Shown piece after piece: positions 60,651 to 64,000 of a DNA stretch of 64,000 nucleotides (within the stretch, counting starts at the first letter, position 1; every line of letters starts with the position of its first letter). The notes beneath the pieces are model-generated. The model made no database searches. It saw only the letters and a program-made list of their open reading frames with translations, and was not told the DNA's origin. Source of the DNA: Vespula vulgaris (Eukaryota; Arthropoda; Insecta; Hymenoptera; Vespidae); the NCBI RefSeq assembly GCF_905475345.1, contig NC_066587.1, forward strand, positions 11,053,058-11,117,057. The letters are read 5' to 3'. Made by a program: the position numbers and the translations under genes.

Positions 60651-60982
60651 AGCAGCAGCTTCGCTCCACGTTGATCTAAGAAGAATATCAAGGAAAGGAG
60701 GATGAGAGAAAAGTACTGTGCATTTATCTTCAACAGCAACATTCACGCGCGCGCACCTATTCCCTGGCATTGACTCACACGACCTCGAGCATTGCAAATC
60801 GATCTGTATCGTAAGTGGTTTCGAAAAGAAATCCCGAACGCCATCGGCTTACAACTTCGGTACACAACATGCAAATTGCTGCCTTCGATTCAGACAAGAA
60901 GGGAAGAATTTCTTGAATTTTTCCGATTGCCAACTACTGATGCTACGAATGCGATCTGTGTTCGTTTGCTGGTCTCACGCAG
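60651..60982 (+). other. Possible 5' exon (coding or UTR) ending at a donor
   Basis: Mixed-composition stretch that ends at ACGCAG|GTACTT. Two overlapping frames are open across it (one from 60718 with HLFPGIDSHDLEHCK, one from 60792 with LYRKWFRKEIPNAIG), and neither resembles a known family. A first exon for a plus-strand gene lying to the right of the window is plausible. It could also be non-coding. Confidence 0.25.
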
Positions 60983-62715
60983 GTACTTCGGCTAAGTAAA
61001 TCATACGAAAGTGAAACCAAAGATGTAAATAGAAATGTTAAAACATTGAAAAGTCGTTATAGAAAGTAAAATGTTTAAAAAATTTTGTATATATACTTAA
61101 ATATAAGTTAAATTTTGTATGTATTTTATGTATAGACATCGACATAACGACGTAAGAAACAAACAAACGAATTGTAAAATTATAGAAGAAAATGATCAAA
61201 CAAATCGAATCTCCAATTTGTTTTTTATTATATATCGGTATAACTTTCTTAATTTTAACTTTAAAATTAATTTTTTAATGGTGAAAGACTCTCTGATTCT
61301 TCGATATACCTAGCTTGATGGTATTCATGTAAAATAAAATACAATGAAAAGTATTTTCGAATTTACGATAAAATATCAAAAATGATGGTGTAGTAAAAGT
61401 GCTTCAAAGTTTGACCACCCCCTCTCTTTCTCTTATATTATGATTGCCTAATAAAAATGTCTTGTTCCTTTTTTTATATGAAAAATTAAAATAGACTGTT
61501 TATGTAATAGAATGGTACATTTGAACGCAGATTTATTTTAATTTATTTAAACGGGTTTATTTTAAAACATAAAAGTATCTAGAAAATCGAGTATAATAAG
61601 GCTAAATTCCAACACTTTGTTAGTTTTGTTTGCAAACGCTGAAAATATATTTATTTCTTTTTTCGTATTTTTTACCGGATAAACGTATTAAAATTGCTTT
61701 AGAAACTTCTAATCTTTCAGCAGCTTTCTTTTATCCCTTTTTCTTTTTTTTTTTCATTGTTTCTATCGCCCATGCCTTTGATTCATGAAACCACGATTTT
61801 TCATTTTTGTTATCGTTTACTATTGTCTATAATCTAAAAATTAACGGAAATAGTTTATCTCCATTAAAATATTCCATGAAAAATATTCTGATTTTAAATT
61901 TGATTTCAAGGAAGAGAATTGTTTCAGAAATATGTCTGTTAATCTGCCTATTAACTGTTTCTTATTATTACTTTTAAGAAACAGTTAAAAGGAAAAACTT
62001 ATAAGTTTTCTTATCTCTATTCTAATTCTACAAAAAGTAAAAGTAAAAAATGAATAATTACTAATTTAAAAATTAAATCATATCGAAGAGAAGACATGTT
62101 GAAAGAATTTCCGAAAAATCACAAAAACAGAAATGAATCAGTAACTTACTAATATACGATTCAATAATTATATAATAAATGATATATATAATCATATAAC
62201 GGATAACATGATTCCATAGTTTCATAATATCATGTTAAAATAAATGTCCCAGTTATCAATAATTTGTAGAATTTATTTAACAAAATAATTCAGTTGATAA
62301 AGAGGTTTCGACTTTGGTAAATTTTCTTCTATTCTTAATTGTCATGAATAAATCAGTTATAATATCACCCAATTATTTTACAACCTACATACACAACTAA
62401 AGGGAAGACATATAAGAGTACAATGTAAACTAGAGCTTTGAATTACCTAAAGCTATTACCTGCCTACATTACAGAACGAGAAGAAACAAGAGTAGGGGTG
62501 GAACCACCGAAAGGTGGACGAAAAAAAAAATAGCAGATACGTCATCGAGATAAGGCGAACGGCTACGCACAGTGACCGGGAGGCATGAAAATAAAGAGAG
62601 GAACGAAAAATGTAGCCACGCTACGAGTCGCAAAGCGATTAAGTCCATTATACAGTTTTATCAGCATGAGAAAGATCTAATAGCGGTAACGTAAAGACCC
62701 TTCTTTGCCTCTCTT

Positions 62716-62753
<38 letters not shown>

Positions 62754-63878
62754 CTTCTCCCGTTTCCTCTTTACCAGACTAATTCTCGCCCCTCGGCAAT
62801 GACCCTCCACCGAACACCCGCGTAATACTAACGCGTAAACGGACCCCCTCGATGTGTCATATGCGCCACTTGTATTCGCGTGCTTTTCTCCCCACTATTT
62901 TTCTGATGCCTCTTTTAACTCGTGTATGTAAAAACTCTTAGGAACCGTCGAAGATAAAACTCTCTTGCGTGTTTTCGGTCACTCGAATATTTGGTTGATT
63001 CATAAATAGCTAAATGTTTTAGGTAAAAAATTTATTACAATGATACGACAGTTATTCAGAAATCAATCACAATAATATATAATGGAAATTTATTCAAAGA
63101 ACTAAATGGTATCGTAAAAAACAAAAAGAAATTTTTCTAGAGAATAGGAATTAAATATATATCTTTATTGAGAGAATATTTTAGAATATTAGGATAGAAT
63201 ATTTAAAATATTTAGGATAGAAGATAATTTAATGGACGAGCTTTAAGAAATTCGCGAAGTTTTTTCTTTTTTTTATGCATCGATCACATGTCCATTTATT
63301 TAAGTAAATTCGTTTAAACGGATAGAAAAGAACACGAGCAAGGTGTGCACGCGTGACTCGTACGATATACATATAACGATATACATACATATGTACGCTT
63401 ACACTTCGTAACGAGAGTTTGCTCGTTACACTCCGGACGATTAAAACACCTGCAGGAAATCACGACCCCCTACCTCCCTCCCACCCTTGATTCTCCCTCG
63501 AATGCAAATATTATCTTAATTGCTATAGAAAACTAGCACCGTTACGTAGAAATGCTTTTTCTTTCCTTTCACGTGTTAACTCTATCTAACGAGTGCGAGT
63601 ATAAAGCAGACGGAGAGGGATGGAAAATAACTTAACCCCAACCACAACCCACGAGAACAAGCCTACAATTTCGTACAATGCTTTCACGATGACTCGTAAA
63701 AGTCCTTTTTAGTTTCCTATTACGAATCGATATTAAATTTATCGAGCAGGGATTTCCTTCGAGGGTGACCAAATCGTTAAAGACAGGAAGGAAACGTTCT
63801 TAATCACTCGTTTGTCGCTTTTTAACTACTACCGATTCAATTCCACTCGATTCATTTAGAATCATATCGTTTTGTCCA

Positions 63879-63879
<1 letters not shown>
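60983..63879. other. AT-rich region, no gene seen
   Basis: Long AT-rich stretch without supported exons. A (CT)n run lies near 62718-62746, followed by a GC-richer segment at 62760-62890. An acceptor-like ACATTACAG near 62475 is not followed by a useful frame. Probably intron or intergenic. Confidence 0.5.

Positions 63880-63963
<84 letters not shown>
63880..63963. repeat. (TTA)n microsatellite at the right end
   Basis: About 28 uninterrupted TTA units, the reverse-complement class of the (AAT)n tract at 31785-31867. The length suggests high mutability. Confidence 0.95.
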
Positions 63964-63967
<4 letters not shown>

Positions 63968-64000
63968 TGCTATTATTATTACTACTATTAATATTCCTTT

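Overview
This is a stretch of animal nuclear genome, almost certainly from an insect and probably a hymenopteran. Four things point that way: AT-rich introns with GT-AG splice sites, many (CT)n/(TA)n/(GATA)n/(TTA)n microsatellites, degraded mariner and piggyBac elements, and gene families such as an insect-type HPF1 with an N-terminal PBZ finger. The hymenopteran placement is inferred from composition and repeat style and cannot be proved here. Genes are spread over many exons, so most long uninterrupted reading frames are not genes.

Left part, minus strand (1-10.7 kb). Two alternative 5' ends of one large gene run off the left edge. The distal promoter has a TATA box at 10684-10691, a non-coding exon and coding exons at 7712-7344 and 7064-6836. 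The proximal first exon is 4993-4291. Both end in splice phase 1, as expected if they join the same downstream exon. The best guess is a nesprin/Msp300-like or related actin-binding giant protein, but its diagnostic domains lie outside the window.

11.5-13.7 kb, minus strand: a complete five-exon gene for histone PARylation factor 1 (HPF1), 448 codons, with a PBZ zinc finger and the catalytic Asp-Glu of the HPF1 family.

14.4-19.9 kb, plus strand: a dead, intron-containing copy of crooked neck (a HAT-repeat splicing factor), split by a degraded mariner and a degraded piggyBac transposase gene.

20.6-27.7 kb, plus strand: the most unusual locus. Three phase-0 exons encode a mitochondrial presequence plus a decayed malate-dehydrogenase-like Rossmann start. 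Four downstream phase-0 blocks follow: an 828-codon terminal exon carrying 44 tandem Cys-Pro-Lys hexapeptides, a two-exon acidic tail, a 78-codon Cys/Pro exon and a 554-codon Cys/Pro-rich exon. The architecture suggests one mitochondrially targeted leader spliced to alternative structural tails, possibly in sperm. The joining and the tissue are inference.

28-64 kb is gene-poor. It contains dense microsatellites, a handful of short exon-like islands with good splice sites on both strands, and two families of diverged tandem repeats (38.1-38.7 kb and 50.3-51.3 kb) that microsatellite growth does not explain. It looks like the long introns or flank of one or more neural- or developmental-type genes whose main exons lie elsewhere.
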